Assembly: GCA_948467395.1 (NCBI GenBank)
Contig: CAOKDX010000006.1
Coordinates: 62,001-126,000 of the forward strand
Source: an uncultured Clostridia bacterium
Lineage (GTDB): Bacteria > Bacillota > Clostridia > Lachnospirales > Lachnospiraceae
Direction: 5' to 3'
DNA length: 64,000 bases
The notes under the pieces: generated by a model
Told to the model about the DNA's origin: nothing
Seen by the model: only the letters and a program-made list of their open reading frames with translations
Database searches by the model: none
Made by a program: the position numbers and the translations under genes
Shown here: positions 1 to 9,351 of the stretch, piece after piece
Layout: every line of letters starts with the position of its first letter
How positions within the stretch are numbered: position 1 is the stretch's first letter

Positions 1-495
1 CCTCCGCACTTCCTCCTTTGAATACCATCCCGCCCGGATCTCCTCCACCGAAGAGCTGCTTTTCTGAAAAGTGCCTGCCGCAGTGCCCACCAGACATATA
101 TTGCTCTCATTCGAAAATCCCACCGCACTATAGCTGAGGGGCATCGTCTCCGTAATCTCCACCAGGTCCAGCCCCGTCTCCTCCCTTAGCTCCCGCTCCG
201 CGCTCTCCTCCGGAGTCTCTCCCGGGTCGATGAGCCCGGCGGGAAAATTATATACCCAGTTCCCCGGTGCCAGCCGAAATTCCCGGTTCAGAAGAATCCG
301 CTCCCCCGTCCTGTCATGCATGATCAGCACCACCGAATCCGGCGTCTGGTCCTGCAGCTCCTCCCATGTCCGTATGGAGGGATCGCGGCTGATCATCTCA
401 TAGATTTTCTCCTCTCCCTCCTCCGTCTCATATGTGATATCGTACCGGTGGATAAATTTGCCCTGATGGATCTTCTTCACCGACTGAAATTTCAT
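1..495 (-). CDS. NUDIX hydrolase, ADP-ribose pyrophosphatase-like (3' end outside window)
   Basis: The first 165 codons of a leftward gene are present; the C-terminus lies beyond the left edge. The translation starts MKFQSVKKIHQGKFIHRYDI. A complete Nudix box sits at residues 87-109: G87, five residues, E93, seven residues, then R101-E-L and E105-E-x-G-L. This is the Mg2+-binding catalytic loop of enzymes that hydrolyse nucleoside diphosphates linked to another moiety. The beta-strand pattern before the box (VVLIMHD...ILLNREFRLAPGNWVYNFPAG) is typical of the ADP-ribose pyrophosphatase branch, but the substrate is inferred, not shown. The start is supported by a GAGGGG ribosome site about 8 nt upstream. 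It is divergent from the Big_2 gene. Confidence 0.85.
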   Translation of the reverse strand, partial: MKFQSVKKIHQGKFIHRYDITYETEEGEEKIYEMISRDPSIRTWEELQDQTPDSVVLIMHDRTGERILLNREFRLAPGNWVYNFPAGLIDPGETPEESAERELREETGLDLVEITETMPLSYSAVGFSNESNICLVGTAAGTFQKSSSSVEEIRAGWYSKEEVRR

Positions 496-571
496 ATTGC
501 AATTCCCCTCTCTCTGTGTTATATTATGTTCTAACCCTCCCAATACTCCTTTTTCATTAAGGAGGGGTTCT

Positions 572-1600
572 ATGAAACAATATTCTATTTTTCGGGGGAC
601 AGCCCTGTCTCGTAAGCTGACGGCTATCCTTATGCTGATAGCGGTAACTGCCGCTGTATTTTTCAATACTGTGCCTGCGTGTCAGGCTTCTGGATATTCC
701 ATTGTTATTCTATCACATTATAACAAAACATTAAAGATCGGACAATCCTTCTATCTTGCCGGCGTCGCCAGCAATGGGAAGAGGATTACATGGAAGAGCA
801 GCAGTGCCCGGACTGCCTCTGTGAATACATACGGGCGCGTCACTGCCAAAAGGGCGGGAATCTGTAGCATCACAGGGAAGACGACTGGCGGGGAGGCCAG
901 CTGCCGTCTTACGGTAGAGAAAACGTCCATCACCCTGTCTGCCGCCTCCATCACTATGGAGAACGGCGCTTCCTTCCGGCTGCGGGGGAGTACATCCAAC
1001 GGATCCGTGATCACATGGATGGCGTCCCGTTCCAGCGTGGCGGCCATAGATGAAAGCGGAAGGATCGAGGCCAAAAAGCCAGGGGAGTGCACCGTCACCG
1101 CCTGCGCCGACGGCACGAAAAAAACCTGTAAGGTTACGGTGAGGAAACCAAAGATCACATTAAACCACTCTGCCGTTAAGCTATACCGCAGGCAGACCTG
1201 CCGTCTCACTGCCAGAGTGTCTTCCGGCCGCACCGTGACATGGAAATCCAGAAAGAAAAGCGTCGCCGTGATCAGCGACAGCGGCATGGTCACAGCCAAA
1301 AAACACGGCACCGCCATGATTACAGCGAAGGTGGACGGCGTGACAAAGGAATGCGAGGTCACCGTACAGCCGCCGGAAATCAAACTGAACAGGACTTCCA
1401 TTACGCTAAAGAAAGGAAAGACGGTGTCACTGGAAGCTCAGGTGAGTTCCGGTATCCCGCCCTCCTGGAAGAGCAGCAAAAGCAGCATAGCCACCGTGGA
1501 TAAAAACGGTCTGGTCACTGCCAGGAAGAAGGGAAGCTGCGTGATCTACGCATCGGAGGACGGCACAAAAGAAAGCTGCCACATCACTGTGACAGCCTGA
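572..1600 (+). CDS. Secreted protein with four Big_2 (bacterial Ig-like) repeats
   Basis: A 342-residue protein. The start at 572 is chosen over an upstream in-frame ATG because AAGGAGG lies 6-7 nt before it and because it gives a clean signal peptide: basic MKQYSIFRGTALSRK, a hydrophobic core, then a VPACQA-like cleavage site near residue 39. The rest is four repeats of about 78 residues, each with the Big_2 pattern: a beta strand (ITL...), G-x-S/T, ITWKSS-like, S-VA-V-D-x-G-V-T-A-K and a closing C-x-V-T-V strand. Most repeats carry two Cys (for example ...SITGKTTGGEASCRLTV). There is no catalytic domain, sortase motif or transmembrane anchor, so it is probably released or non-covalently surface-bound. 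Its partner is unknown. Confidence 0.85.
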   Translation: MKQYSIFRGTALSRKLTAILMLIAVTAAVFFNTVPACQASGYSIVILSHYNKTLKIGQSFYLAGVASNGKRITWKSSSARTASVNTYGRVTAKRAGICSITGKTTGGEASCRLTVEKTSITLSAASITMENGASFRLRGSTSNGSVITWMASRSSVAAIDESGRIEAKKPGECTVTACADGTKKTCKVTVRKPKITLNHSAVKLYRRQTCRLTARVSSGRTVTWKSRKKSVAVISDSGMVTAKKHGTAMITAKVDGVTKECEVTVQPPEIKLNRTSITLKKGKTVSLEAQVSSGIPPSWKSSKSSIATVDKNGLVTARKKGSCVIYASEDGTKESCHITVTA

Positions 1601-1633
1601 TAATCGGAGTATTGGGAGGGCACAGAGCAGAGA

Positions 1634-3658
1634 TCAGATCTTCTCGATCCATTTCCCCGTGCTCTGCAGCACCCCTTTGTTGTCAAGTACCAGCTTATAC
1701 TGATCCCGGGGCAGCTCATCCAGCCATATACATACATGGTAATAGGCATCGCCGAATACCTTCGGCATAGTCTGCTCGGTATCATCAAAAATGGCGCGGT
1801 AGACGCCCTTCTTTCCCACCAGATAGATCCGTCGGATATCGTGATCCACCCCCTGCACGAAGAGGACATCCTCCTCCAGGAATACATCTTCTCCGGATAG
1901 AAGCTTTCTTGTACAGCGGCTGAAATCCAGCTCTGCCGCCTCTTCCCCTGACAGGTGCTCCGGCCGCTGCAGATTGCCGCAGAAATAATCCTGTGTCTTG
2001 GGATCGTACTGGATGGGCTCCGCAAGCTTTGCCGCATCCGGAGTAAAATCATAGGCCCGGAAAAAACCGGGTTTCACATAGAGCCGGGTCAGGCACTTTC
2101 CTGTGTCGTAATCAAATTCATATATGCCGCCCCAATACTTCTCCTCAAAGGGCTTGGCATACATGCCCGCCATGGAGTAGACGCGTCTCTCCTCCGGACA
2201 GTAGAGGCCGTTGGAGCGGATCCTTGCCTTCCGGTGACCGAAGCTGCGGTCAAGACGGACCGTCATTTCCTCTTCATTGATCTCATAAAAGCTCACATAG
2301 GACTGGGTGTCCCCGTCAAAGCCTTCAGATTTACGGCGCTTCGCCCAGTGGTTATCGTATACGATCATCCGCCGTACATGCGGGTCGTCCCCCTCTTCCC
2401 TGTCCAGAAAGAACGCGGCATGCTGCTGATAGATCCACCTCACATCCCCCTCCGGCTTCAGCAGAAACGGAACCATCCCGCTTCCCTCCCAGAAATCCGG
2501 CGGTGCCAGAATCCAGCGGAGCTTTTTACTCGTATAGTCTACACAGACCACTGAGTGGATATTGCGCAGGGAGATCAGGATGGAATCGTCCTCCTTATAA
2601 TATGCCGCAGAGTTTACATGGGCCCAGTCCACCCAGTCAATATACGTGTCGTCCAAAATCTGGTCGATGCGTATGCTGTGAACAACCCGGCCGGTCTCCC
2701 GGTCCCATTCCTCCACAAGATCTTCCGTGTGGCCCTCCATGGTCCCGGTGCCCACCAGAAGGTTCCCGCCGGGAGTCTTCTCCTCTACCGTATGATGGAT
2801 CCCCTTCTCCGAAAAATAGGTCTTAAATACCCTGCCCATATAATCCATATCGTGTCCCTGCACCGCTGTGGGATTGGTATAGGTCGGGCGCGAAACCCTT
2901 TTCTCCATAAAGTAGAATCTCCCTCCGTGCAGCGGAAACACACCGTAGCCCTTCACAGGACGGCGCAGATAATACCGCATCTGCCCGGTTCTGTCAAAGG
3001 CGCAGGTATTGATATCCAGACCACCGGATATCAGTATATTCTTGAATGCCGGATTCTTAGACACCTTCTTAATCTCGATCAGATCCCTCAGGTTTGAGGG
3101 AAGGTTTTTGGTGGGTACGGGAATGGTTCTCTCCCGCAGCACGCCGCCGTTCTTATCCAGAAGCTGAAATTGGACGATATTTTCCCGCCCTGCGTATAAT
3201 GCCAGAACAGGCACCCGGTGGAGCCGTGCCAGAGGCAGCTCCGAGGTGTAGTCCTCCGTTTCGTGGTCGCCCTTCACGGTGACACGGACGGCACAGGGTT
3301 CGGAAGTCTGAAACAATGCCAGTGCTGTCAGCGGGGCTTCCCCATAGGGATTTCTGATAAGAAAAATATGGTCAAAATTATACGTTCCGCTCTCCAGAAC
3401 CATACTGAGATACCGGTCCCGGCACAGCGTCTTCAGGGCAGCCGACTGATGACAGGCAATATTGGTGCGTATGGCGGCAGTTCCGGCCCGGGTAAATTCC
3501 TTCTCAAACTGCTTGGAGCGTCTGGCCAGCCATTTGATTCCCGCATAGGTGACCCGTCCTCCGTCCGGCAGCGTGACCGTCTGCGTTTTCGCATCCTTAT
3601 TAAATAAATCTTTGATATTCTCCCTTACCCGTCCCAGTGTTCTTCTGCAATACAGCAT
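1634..3658 (-). CDS. Aryl-sulfate sulfotransferase (AssT) family protein, no signal peptide
   Basis: A 674-residue protein that I assign to the arylsulfotransferase family (PF05935 type). The N-terminal ~170 residues resemble the Ig-like N-domain of AssT. The remainder shows the beta-propeller features of the family: the run DWVDWAHVNSAAYYKEDDS followed by SILISLRNIHSVVCVD and LRWILAPPDFW. AssT enzymes move sulfate from one phenolic ester to another without PAPS. Characterised AssT proteins are periplasmic or exported, but this one begins MLYCRRTLGRVRENIKDLF with no signal peptide or membrane segment, so it is probably cytoplasmic. GGAGGT lies about 9 nt upstream of the start. It follows cysC by 25 bp on the same strand, which suggests co-transcription with the PAPS pathway. 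The sulfate donor and acceptor are unknown. Confidence 0.75.
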   Translation of the reverse strand: MLYCRRTLGRVRENIKDLFNKDAKTQTVTLPDGGRVTYAGIKWLARRSKQFEKEFTRAGTAAIRTNIACHQSAALKTLCRDRYLSMVLESGTYNFDHIFLIRNPYGEAPLTALALFQTSEPCAVRVTVKGDHETEDYTSELPLARLHRVPVLALYAGRENIVQFQLLDKNGGVLRERTIPVPTKNLPSNLRDLIEIKKVSKNPAFKNILISGGLDINTCAFDRTGQMRYYLRRPVKGYGVFPLHGGRFYFMEKRVSRPTYTNPTAVQGHDMDYMGRVFKTYFSEKGIHHTVEEKTPGGNLLVGTGTMEGHTEDLVEEWDRETGRVVHSIRIDQILDDTYIDWVDWAHVNSAAYYKEDDSILISLRNIHSVVCVDYTSKKLRWILAPPDFWEGSGMVPFLLKPEGDVRWIYQQHAAFFLDREEGDDPHVRRMIVYDNHWAKRRKSEGFDGDTQSYVSFYEINEEEMTVRLDRSFGHRKARIRSNGLYCPEERRVYSMAGMYAKPFEEKYWGGIYEFDYDTGKCLTRLYVKPGFFRAYDFTPDAAKLAEPIQYDPKTQDYFCGNLQRPEHLSGEEAAELDFSRCTRKLLSGEDVFLEEDVLFVQGVDHDIRRIYLVGKKGVYRAIFDDTEQTMPKVFGDAYYHVCIWLDELPRDQYKLVLDNKGVLQSTGKWIEKI

Positions 3659-3683
3659 AAGATTGTCTTACCTCCGTAATATA

Positions 3684-4274
3684 CTAAGATTCTCCCATTC
3701 TGACAACAATCTCCCGATAGACGGTTTCTGCGCACTCTTCTGGCAGAATCCCCGCCGTATCCAGTGTAATTTCCGGATGCAGCGGTTCCTCGTATACAGA
3801 ATCCTTCCCAGTAAAATTTTTGATCTCTTTTTTATATAATCCCTTTGGATCCCTCTCCATACAGGTCTGCAAATCTGTACTGACCCATACTTCGATGAAA
3901 TTCCCCTCCCCGGCACGCTCCCTGGCATATTCCCGCATTTTGCGGAACGGGGAGATAAAGGACACCAGGGTAATGATTCCCGCGTCGCGGAACAGCGCGG
4001 CAATCTCGCTGATGCGCCGGATATTCTCTCGGCGGTCTTCATCCGTAAAGCCCAGATCGGAATTGATTCCGTGCCGGATATTGTCGCCATCCAGCAGATA
4101 GGCGGCATATCCGGCCTCCGTCAGCTTCTTTTCCAATTCCACCGCAATGGTGGATTTGCCGGAACCGGACAGACCAGTAAACCATACCACCAGCCCCTTC
4201 TGTCCCAGCACTCTCTGACGGTCCTCCGGCGTCACCTTATTGGGATGCCAGATAATATTTTCATTTTTATCCAT
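3684..4274 (-). CDS. cysC: Adenylyl-sulfate kinase
   Basis: A 196-residue APS kinase, which phosphorylates APS with ATP to give PAPS. The Walker A motif GLSGSGKS is at residues 34-41. The family motifs follow: [12 protein letters not shown], the FISPFR segment, and [13 protein letters not shown] in the substrate lid. Length is normal for a stand-alone CysC. The ATG overlaps the last 8 bp of cysN, and its AAGGAG lies inside the cysN 3' end, so translation is probably coupled. The gene ends in TAG. No PAPS reductase (cysH) is visible in this window, so whether PAPS feeds assimilation or sulfation cannot be decided here. Confidence 0.95.
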   Translation of the reverse strand: MDKNENIIWHPNKVTPEDRQRVLGQKGLVVWFTGLSGSGKSTIAVELEKKLTEAGYAAYLLDGDNIRHGINSDLGFTDEDRRENIRRISEIAALFRDAGIITLVSFISPFRKMREYARERAGEGNFIEVWVSTDLQTCMERDPKGLYKKEIKNFTGKDSVYEEPLHPEITLDTAGILPEECAETVYREIVVRMGES

Positions 4275-6051
4275 GGAAGATGGCTCCTTTTTCCTTCAGC
4301 ATGTTCTTGATCCGGTGAATGCTCCTGCCATACTCCTTCTCTCTCACCTGCATCTCGGGCTGGATATCTGTGGTGAGCTGTTCTCCCACCCAGATCACTT
4401 CCATTTCCCGTTCCACCACAGTCTGCAGTATTTTCTGATCCGCCTTGGTGAGATCCGTAGCCGTCACGATAAGGATCATCCCGGCATCCAGCATAAGATT
4501 TGCCACCTCTCCAAAACGGCGGATCTGCTCTCTGTGATCCGGCTCGCTGGCTTTCTTTGTATCGGCCCCGACTCCGTACAGATATGAACCGATTCCCATA
4601 TAGTAGACATACCGTCCCCGGTCCAGAAGCTCCCGCTCCAGAAGCTTGGCAAGCTTCTTCTTTCCAGTTCCGTCAGGTCCCGTGATCACAAGCAGGTTCG
4701 GTTTCTGGGCGTAGTGCTCGATGCGCTCCTCCTGGGATACGTCACTGACCTCCCATTTATAGTTTCGGAGCATGGTACTCTCCCGAAGCCCCTGCTCTTC
4801 ATCCTCCAGGGCTGCAGTAATGATGCCGCCTCCGGCGATCTCGTATTCATCCACGATCACGAACCGGCTCGTTCCGGCGATATCCCCCACCAGGTCGAAG
4901 GCCACGGGCTTATCGGTGTGCAGAATACATTCCGCCACCTCATTTTTCCCCACAAAACCCTTGGCCTCATCCGAGGAGAGATTAGAGGAATCCAGTACTC
5001 CGTTTACCCTTTCAATCTCCATCCGGACCTTTTCCGCCCCGGTCTTGAGATAATACGTCTTTCCCGGCGCCAGATTTTTCTTACCCAGCCAGAATATGTT
5101 CGCCGTAATGCGCGACGCCGTCCTGGGTGCCGGCTCGTCGGCAATGCTCATCAGCTCCCCCCGGGTGATATAGATCTGCTCCTCCATGGTGAAGCCGATG
5201 GCCATACCCGGTCTTCCCACCTCAATGGGCGGGGCGTTAAATACTTCTATATTTTTCACATGGCTTTTTTTGCCGGAGGGATAGAATACCACCTCCTGTC
5301 CGGCACGGATCGTACCGGTCTCGATGGTTCCCGCCACGATGCGGCGGTCGTCCCCGTTCCGGGTAAATTTATAAACGTCCTGTACCGGCATGCGGAAGGG
5401 TTGGTCCTCATGGGGCTGCTCGCTCTCAAAATGATCCAGCACCTCCAGTATGCACATACCGCTGTACCACGGCATCTTATCACTTTTCTGTATGATGTTC
5501 TCACCCATAAAGGAGCTGGCCGGCACTACCACCTTTGGCGTCACGTTAATCTGTTTCAGAAATTCAAGATACTCCGCCTTAACCCGCTCAAAAACTTCTT
5601 CCTCATAGTCCACAAGATCCATTTTATTGATCACTACTGCAATCTGGCGGATTCCCAGCATGGACAGCATATAGGCGTGGCGCCTGGAGTTCTCCTGTAC
5701 GCCCTCCTTTGCATCGATCATCAGCAGGGCGGCTTCCGCCCGGGACGCCCCTGTGATCATATTTTTCAGGAACTCGATATGGCCTGGTGCATCCAGGATA
5801 ATATAGTCTCTTTTTTCCGTTTTGAAAAAACATCTGGCCGTATCAATGGTGATTCCCTGGGACTGTTCATCCTTCAGTGCGTCCAGAAGGAATGCATATT
5901 CAAATGGCTTCGAGTTGCGGCGGCAGGTCTCTTTTACCTGCTCCAGCTTCCCCTCGGGCAGTGAACCGGTATCAGCCAGCAGGCGTCCCATCAGGGTGGA
6001 TTTGCCGTGGTCCACATGTCCCACTATGACAATATTCATATCTTCTTTCAT
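4267..6051 (-). CDS. cysN: Sulfate adenylyltransferase subunit 1 (GTPase) with degenerate APS-kinase-like C-terminus
   Basis: A 594-residue EF-Tu-like GTPase that powers ATP sulfurylase (with CysD). G1 is GHVDHGKST at residues 11-19, G3 is DAPGHIEF, and G4 is NKMD. Beta-barrel domains II/III follow to about residue 445. The last ~145 residues are extra compared with a plain CysN and match the layout of an APS kinase (CysNC-type fusion). However, the P-loop reads GPDGTGKKK, lacking the final Ser/Thr, and the DGDNIR motif is replaced by [14 protein letters not shown]. The domain therefore looks catalytically dead. An intact CysC is encoded immediately downstream, so the extension may be structural or regulatory. 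AAGGAG precedes the ATG by 7 nt. Confidence 0.93.
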   Translation of the reverse strand: MKEDMNIVIVGHVDHGKSTLMGRLLADTGSLPEGKLEQVKETCRRNSKPFEYAFLLDALKDEQSQGITIDTARCFFKTEKRDYIILDAPGHIEFLKNMITGASRAEAALLMIDAKEGVQENSRRHAYMLSMLGIRQIAVVINKMDLVDYEEEVFERVKAEYLEFLKQINVTPKVVVPASSFMGENIIQKSDKMPWYSGMCILEVLDHFESEQPHEDQPFRMPVQDVYKFTRNGDDRRIVAGTIETGTIRAGQEVVFYPSGKKSHVKNIEVFNAPPIEVGRPGMAIGFTMEEQIYITRGELMSIADEPAPRTASRITANIFWLGKKNLAPGKTYYLKTGAEKVRMEIERVNGVLDSSNLSSDEAKGFVGKNEVAECILHTDKPVAFDLVGDIAGTSRFVIVDEYEIAGGGIITAALEDEEQGLRESTMLRNYKWEVSDVSQEERIEHYAQKPNLLVITGPDGTGKKKLAKLLERELLDRGRYVYYMGIGSYLYGVGADTKKASEPDHREQIRRFGEVANLMLDAGMILIVTATDLTKADQKILQTVVEREMEVIWVGEQLTTDIQPEMQVREKEYGRSIHRIKNMLKEKGAIFHG

Positions 6052-6079
6052 TTATTATCTCCTTTTTTGCCCCTGGTTT

Positions 6080-6961
6080 CTACATGTATCCGTTTCTGCG
6101 CAGATCCTCCAGTCCTCCGCCGCCCTCCTTGTCCTGGGCACGGCCGGAACGCTCTGCGATATTAGCAAATTTTCCAGTTTTCAGTTCATCAATGATCTCC
6201 TGAACATTCTTCGCCGTAGACTCTACCGGGGTTGTACACGGCGCACAGCCAAGAGAGCGGTACCGGGTTCCATTTCCCTGATCAAAATACAGCGGCACCA
6301 CAGGGATATTTTCGCGTCCGATATATTCCCAGACATCTAACTCCGTCCAGTCCAGCAGGGGGTGCACCCGGACATGGGTGCCCGGCGCCCAGTCCGTCTT
6401 GTACTGGTTCCAGAATTCCGGCGGCTGATCGCCCACATCCCAGTCATTGTTCTTGTCCCTGGGCGAGAAATAGCGTTCCTTGGAGCGGCTTCCCTCCTCG
6501 TCCGCCCGGGCGCCCACTATAACCCCCGTATATGCCTCGCAGTGAGTGTCCTTTTCATAACAGCCTCTGCTGTGGTTAAACCGGTAACGCGGCCAGTTTC
6601 CATTGAGGGTATTGGTGAGGGCCTCTGTCTTGAGCTTCATACAGCAGTCAATATGGGACACATTTCCATCGGGAAAGGTCTCCTTTCTGTCCAGTGCGTC
6701 CGTATTCTCTCCGTAAATCATATCAAGATTCCATTCTGCCGCCAGACGATCCCTGTATTCAATCATTTCAGGAATCTTGTGGTGGGTGTCGATGTGCACA
6801 AGAGGGATCGGCACATGGCCGAAAAATGCTTTTCTCGCCAGCCACAGTAAAACCGTGGAGTCCTTCCCGATGGACCACAGCATGCACAGATTTCCCAGCT
6901 CGCTGTATGCCTCCCTCAGTATGTGAACACTTTTGTTTTCCAGTATGTCCAAATGATCCAT
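6080..6961 (-). CDS. cysD: Sulfate adenylyltransferase subunit 2
   Basis: A 293-residue ATP-PPi-hydrolase-fold subunit that adenylates sulfate to APS together with CysN. The PP-loop is visible as [20 protein letters not shown], followed by VPLVHIDT, typical of CysD/CysH. The conserved [14 protein letters not shown] and RSLGCAPCT segments are present, and length is close to that of E. coli CysD (about 300). The start [12 protein letters not shown] is preferred to an ATG 12 codons upstream because AAGGAGGC lies 5 nt before it. It is the first gene of the cysD-cysN-cysC-AssT block (28 bp to cysN). The predicted promoter is covered by the palindrome at 6998-7028. Confidence 0.95.
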   Translation of the reverse strand: MDHLDILENKSVHILREAYSELGNLCMLWSIGKDSTVLLWLARKAFFGHVPIPLVHIDTHHKIPEMIEYRDRLAAEWNLDMIYGENTDALDRKETFPDGNVSHIDCCMKLKTEALTNTLNGNWPRYRFNHSRGCYEKDTHCEAYTGVIVGARADEEGSRSKERYFSPRDKNNDWDVGDQPPEFWNQYKTDWAPGTHVRVHPLLDWTELDVWEYIGRENIPVVPLYFDQGNGTRYRSLGCAPCTTPVESTAKNVQEIIDELKTGKFANIAERSGRAQDKEGGGGLEDLRRNGYM

Positions 6962-6997
6962 AAATGCCTCCTTCTGCCTCCAAATTCTTGTTTTCAT

Positions 6998-7028
6998 GTA
7001 TATTTATCCGATATACAGATAAATATAC
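6998..7028. promoter_or_regulatory. Operator-like palindrome between cysD and an XRE regulator
   Basis: Perfect 11-bp inverted arms, GTATATTTATC and GATAAATATAC, are separated by 9 bp (CGATATACA). The site lies 36 bp before the cysD start and 60 bp before the divergent XRE gene. On the cysD strand a candidate -35 (TTGGTA) and -10 (GATAAA, 17 bp apart) fall across it, so a bound dimer would block cysD transcription. The likely ligand is the adjacent XRE protein, by inference only. Confidence 0.65.
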
Positions 7029-7088
7029 CAAAAGAAACCGAAATAACGTATAGTAAAAGTAACATGTATAACTTCTGGGAGGGAACTT

Positions 7089-7304
7089 ATGGTTCTGCAG
7101 CACTTAAAGGATATCCGTGAGGACAACGATGTACGCCAGACAACATTAGCCGAATATCTGGGAGTTTCCCAAAACACATATTCCCAATATGAAAATGGTA
7201 TTATCTCCATATCTCCAGAAATGCTGGTAAAGCTTGCCGATTATTTTCATGTATCGGTGGATTACCTGCTCGGCAGGACAAATAATAAATTTGATAATCA
7301 ATAG
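7089..7304 (+). CDS. Small XRE/Cro-type helix-turn-helix regulator
   Basis: A 71-residue protein that is almost entirely one HTH_3 domain. The pattern LKDIREDNDVRQTTLAEYLG followed by VSQNTYSQYENG (recognition helix) and LADYFHVSVDYLLGRT is typical of phage-like Cro/CI regulators in Firmicutes. No sensor domain is present. It starts 9 nt after GGGAGGG. A TATAGT-like -10 lies at 7049-7054. It is divergent from cysD and flanks the palindrome at 6998-7028, which makes it the obvious candidate to regulate the sulfate-activation operon, itself, or both. The stop is TAG. Confidence 0.9.
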   Translation: MVLQHLKDIREDNDVRQTTLAEYLGVSQNTYSQYENGIISISPEMLVKLADYFHVSVDYLLGRTNNKFDNQ

Positions 7305-7378
7305 TATTTACCATTTTCAGATTCTCTATTACAATGGCAGAAAAATATGTCACTATTATGATAAATTACCATTTATTA

Positions 7379-7933
7379 TCATTTCCAATTTGATTTATTT
7401 TTCCTTGCCTCTCGTTTTAGTACATTTTTTATATAGAAAAAGGTCTCCTTCTCACCTTTCTCCCTCAGCATGATCAGCAGCGCCTCCAGCTGTTCGGAGG
7501 TCTCCCGGTGCATCCACCGGCGTTTCCGCCCTTTATCAAAATATTCATAGGGCCGGGACTCATTATACTCTCTTCCATAATATATCTTGCTGGCCGCCAC
7601 CCTGTCGCAGAACATCTCGATCAGGTATTTCACCGGCATCGGTACGGGCTCCTTGCGGTTCCGCACGGGATCGTAATCGACCCAGTACTCAAAGTGGTGT
7701 TTATTCCGTCCCTGGTGATGCAGCCATGCCCGGCTGAAGCCATTCAGCTTCCGCTCCTTTTCATTGGGGCTCTTACTGCCGACATAATACTTCACCCCCG
7801 GAATAAATTCTGTAGGACTGTATTTCGAGAGATCATGCCCGAGTCCCTGCCAGAAGATGCCCGCCTTAAAGCAGTGGATGATCACCTGGTGGCGGTGTCT
7901 CGTAATCGTTGAAAAATGTTTCCAAAAATGCAT
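7379..7933 (-). CDS. DUF5662 family protein
   Basis: A 184-residue protein with the look of the DUF5662 family common in Clostridia. It has MHFWKHFSTITRHRHQVI, the GHDLSKYSPTEF segment and WLHHQGRNKHHFEYWVDY, rich in conserved His and Asp, which suggests a metal-dependent hydrolase-like site. It ends in a basic KREARKNKSNWK tail. The start is the second ATG of the frame, because AGGAGG lies just before it and inside the longer alternative. The gene is convergent with the XRE gene and divergent from the AGCS symporter. No function is established. Confidence 0.75.
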   Translation of the reverse strand: MHFWKHFSTITRHRHQVIIHCFKAGIFWQGLGHDLSKYSPTEFIPGVKYYVGSKSPNEKERKLNGFSRAWLHHQGRNKHHFEYWVDYDPVRNRKEPVPMPVKYLIEMFCDRVAASKIYYGREYNESRPYEYFDKGRKRRWMHRETSEQLEALLIMLREKGEKETFFYIKNVLKREARKNKSNWK

Positions 7934-8055
7934 GATTTTGCCTCCTGTCACACATGAGTAATATTTTGCCTTAAAGTCAAGTCAGAAATGTGTCATTTTT
8001 TCTGTCATGAACTGCATATGCTTTATTGATGGACACAGATAAGGGGAAATGCAGC

Positions 8056-9351
8056 ATGCGTGCTCTGCTGGAATTAAATCAACTGTTATGGGGCGGCCCG
8101 GTACTTGTCCTTCTTATGGGCCTCCATCTCTACCACACGTTTCATCTGCACTTCATCCAGCGTCGGATCGGAGTGGGAATCCGCCTCTCCCTGGGCGAGG
8201 ATACGGCTTCGGCCGCTCACGGCTTCAGCCGCTTTGGTTCTCTTACTACCACTCTTGCCGCCACCCTGGGTACCGGCAATATTGTCGGCGTCTCCACTGC
8301 CGTATTTTTAGGCGGGCCCGGCGCTGTATTCTGGTGCTGGCTCACTGGCGTATTCGGCATGGCCACCACCTATGCAGAAACCTATCTGTGCAGCAAATAC
8401 CGCTACCCCGACCGGAACGGCAGGCTTCAGAGCGGCCCCATGTATCTGCTCCGGCATCTGCTGCAGCGGCGCGCCCTGGCTGTCCTCTATGCGGCCGCCC
8501 TATGCGTCTCCGCCTTCTTCGTCGGCTGCACAACACAGAGCAACGCCATAACGGATTCCTGCTCCCAGATCTTCGGCATCGCCGCCCCGGTGAGTGCCAT
8601 TGTCACCGCCTTTGTGGTAGGGCTGATCCTGCTGCAGGGCAGGACATGGATCGAGAAATTTTCCATGGCAGTAGTCCCCTCCATGGCTCTCTTTTTTCTT
8701 GGCGGCTGCCTTCTGTACCTGATCCTTCACCGGGCCTATATACCCGCCGCCCTGTCCCATATCCTCTCCTCCGCTTTCGGCCTGGAGCCTGTGGGCGGCG
8801 GGCTGGCGGGCTTCACCATAGGAAAGGCAGTTCGCTACGGAGTAGCCCGGGGACTCTTCACAAATGAAGCCGGGCTGGGGACGGCAGGGCTTGTGGCAGG
8901 AAATTCATCTGAAAATCAGGCAAAAAACCAGGCGCTGATCTCCATGAGTGCCTCCTTCTGGGACACCGTAGTCCTCTGCGCCATAACCGGTCTCGTTCTC
9001 GTGGCCTTTCAGCTGGAATATCCCGGCGAATGGATGTCCCTCTCGGCAGGCTCCCTCACTGCCGCCGCTTTTGGGAAACTGCCCTTCTTCGGGGACGAAA
9101 TACTTGCCGTGGCCATTATCAGCTTCGCCCTGGCGACGCTGGTGGGATGGAGCTTCTTTGGACGGCAGGGCTTTGAGTACCTGTTTCACGGGCACGGCAG
9201 CCGGCTCTACCTCACCCTCTATATCCTGATGATTTTTGTCGGTGGAATCATGCCCCTGAATCTTGTATGGGAACTCACCGACCTGATCAATCTGTTTCTG
9301 CTGATCCCCTCCGTCTATCTCCTGATCCGCTGCCGCCGCATACTCCCGTAG
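8056..9351 (+). CDS. Sodium:alanine symporter (AGCS) family permease
   Basis: A 431-residue multi-pass membrane protein of the amino-acid:cation symporter AGCS family (AlsT/DagA type), importing alanine or glycine with Na+. The family signature is visible in the first third: GSLTTTLAATLGTGNIVGVSTAVFLGGPGAVFW read in two blocks, then GMATTYAETYL. The second diagnostic block is GVARGLFTNEAGLGTA. About ten hydrophobic segments are apparent. The start at 8056 is chosen because AAGGGG lies 9 nt upstream; an in-frame ATG ten codons earlier lacks a site. The TAG stop overlaps a hairpin repeat at 9350-9385. Na+ coupling fits the Na+-type ATP synthase elsewhere in the window. Confidence 0.92.
   Translation: MRALLELNQLLWGGPVLVLLMGLHLYHTFHLHFIQRRIGVGIRLSLGEDTASAAHGFSRFGSLTTTLAATLGTGNIVGVSTAVFLGGPGAVFWCWLTGVFGMATTYAETYLCSKYRYPDRNGRLQSGPMYLLRHLLQRRALAVLYAAALCVSAFFVGCTTQSNAITDSCSQIFGIAAPVSAIVTAFVVGLILLQGRTWIEKFSMAVVPSMALFFLGGCLLYLILHRAYIPAALSHILSSAFGLEPVGGGLAGFTIGKAVRYGVARGLFTNEAGLGTAGLVAGNSSENQAKNQALISMSASFWDTVVLCAITGLVLVAFQLEYPGEWMSLSAGSLTAAAFGKLPFFGDEILAVAIISFALATLVGWSFFGRQGFEYLFHGHGSRLYLTLYILMIFVGGIMPLNLVWELTDLINLFLLIPSVYLLIRCRRILP

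Noticed and set aside
4714-5964. Long plus-strand open frame (416 codons) opposite cysN
   Set aside because: It is antisense to a well-conserved gene, has no ribosome site, and its His/Arg/Pro-rich translation is typical of a shadow frame.
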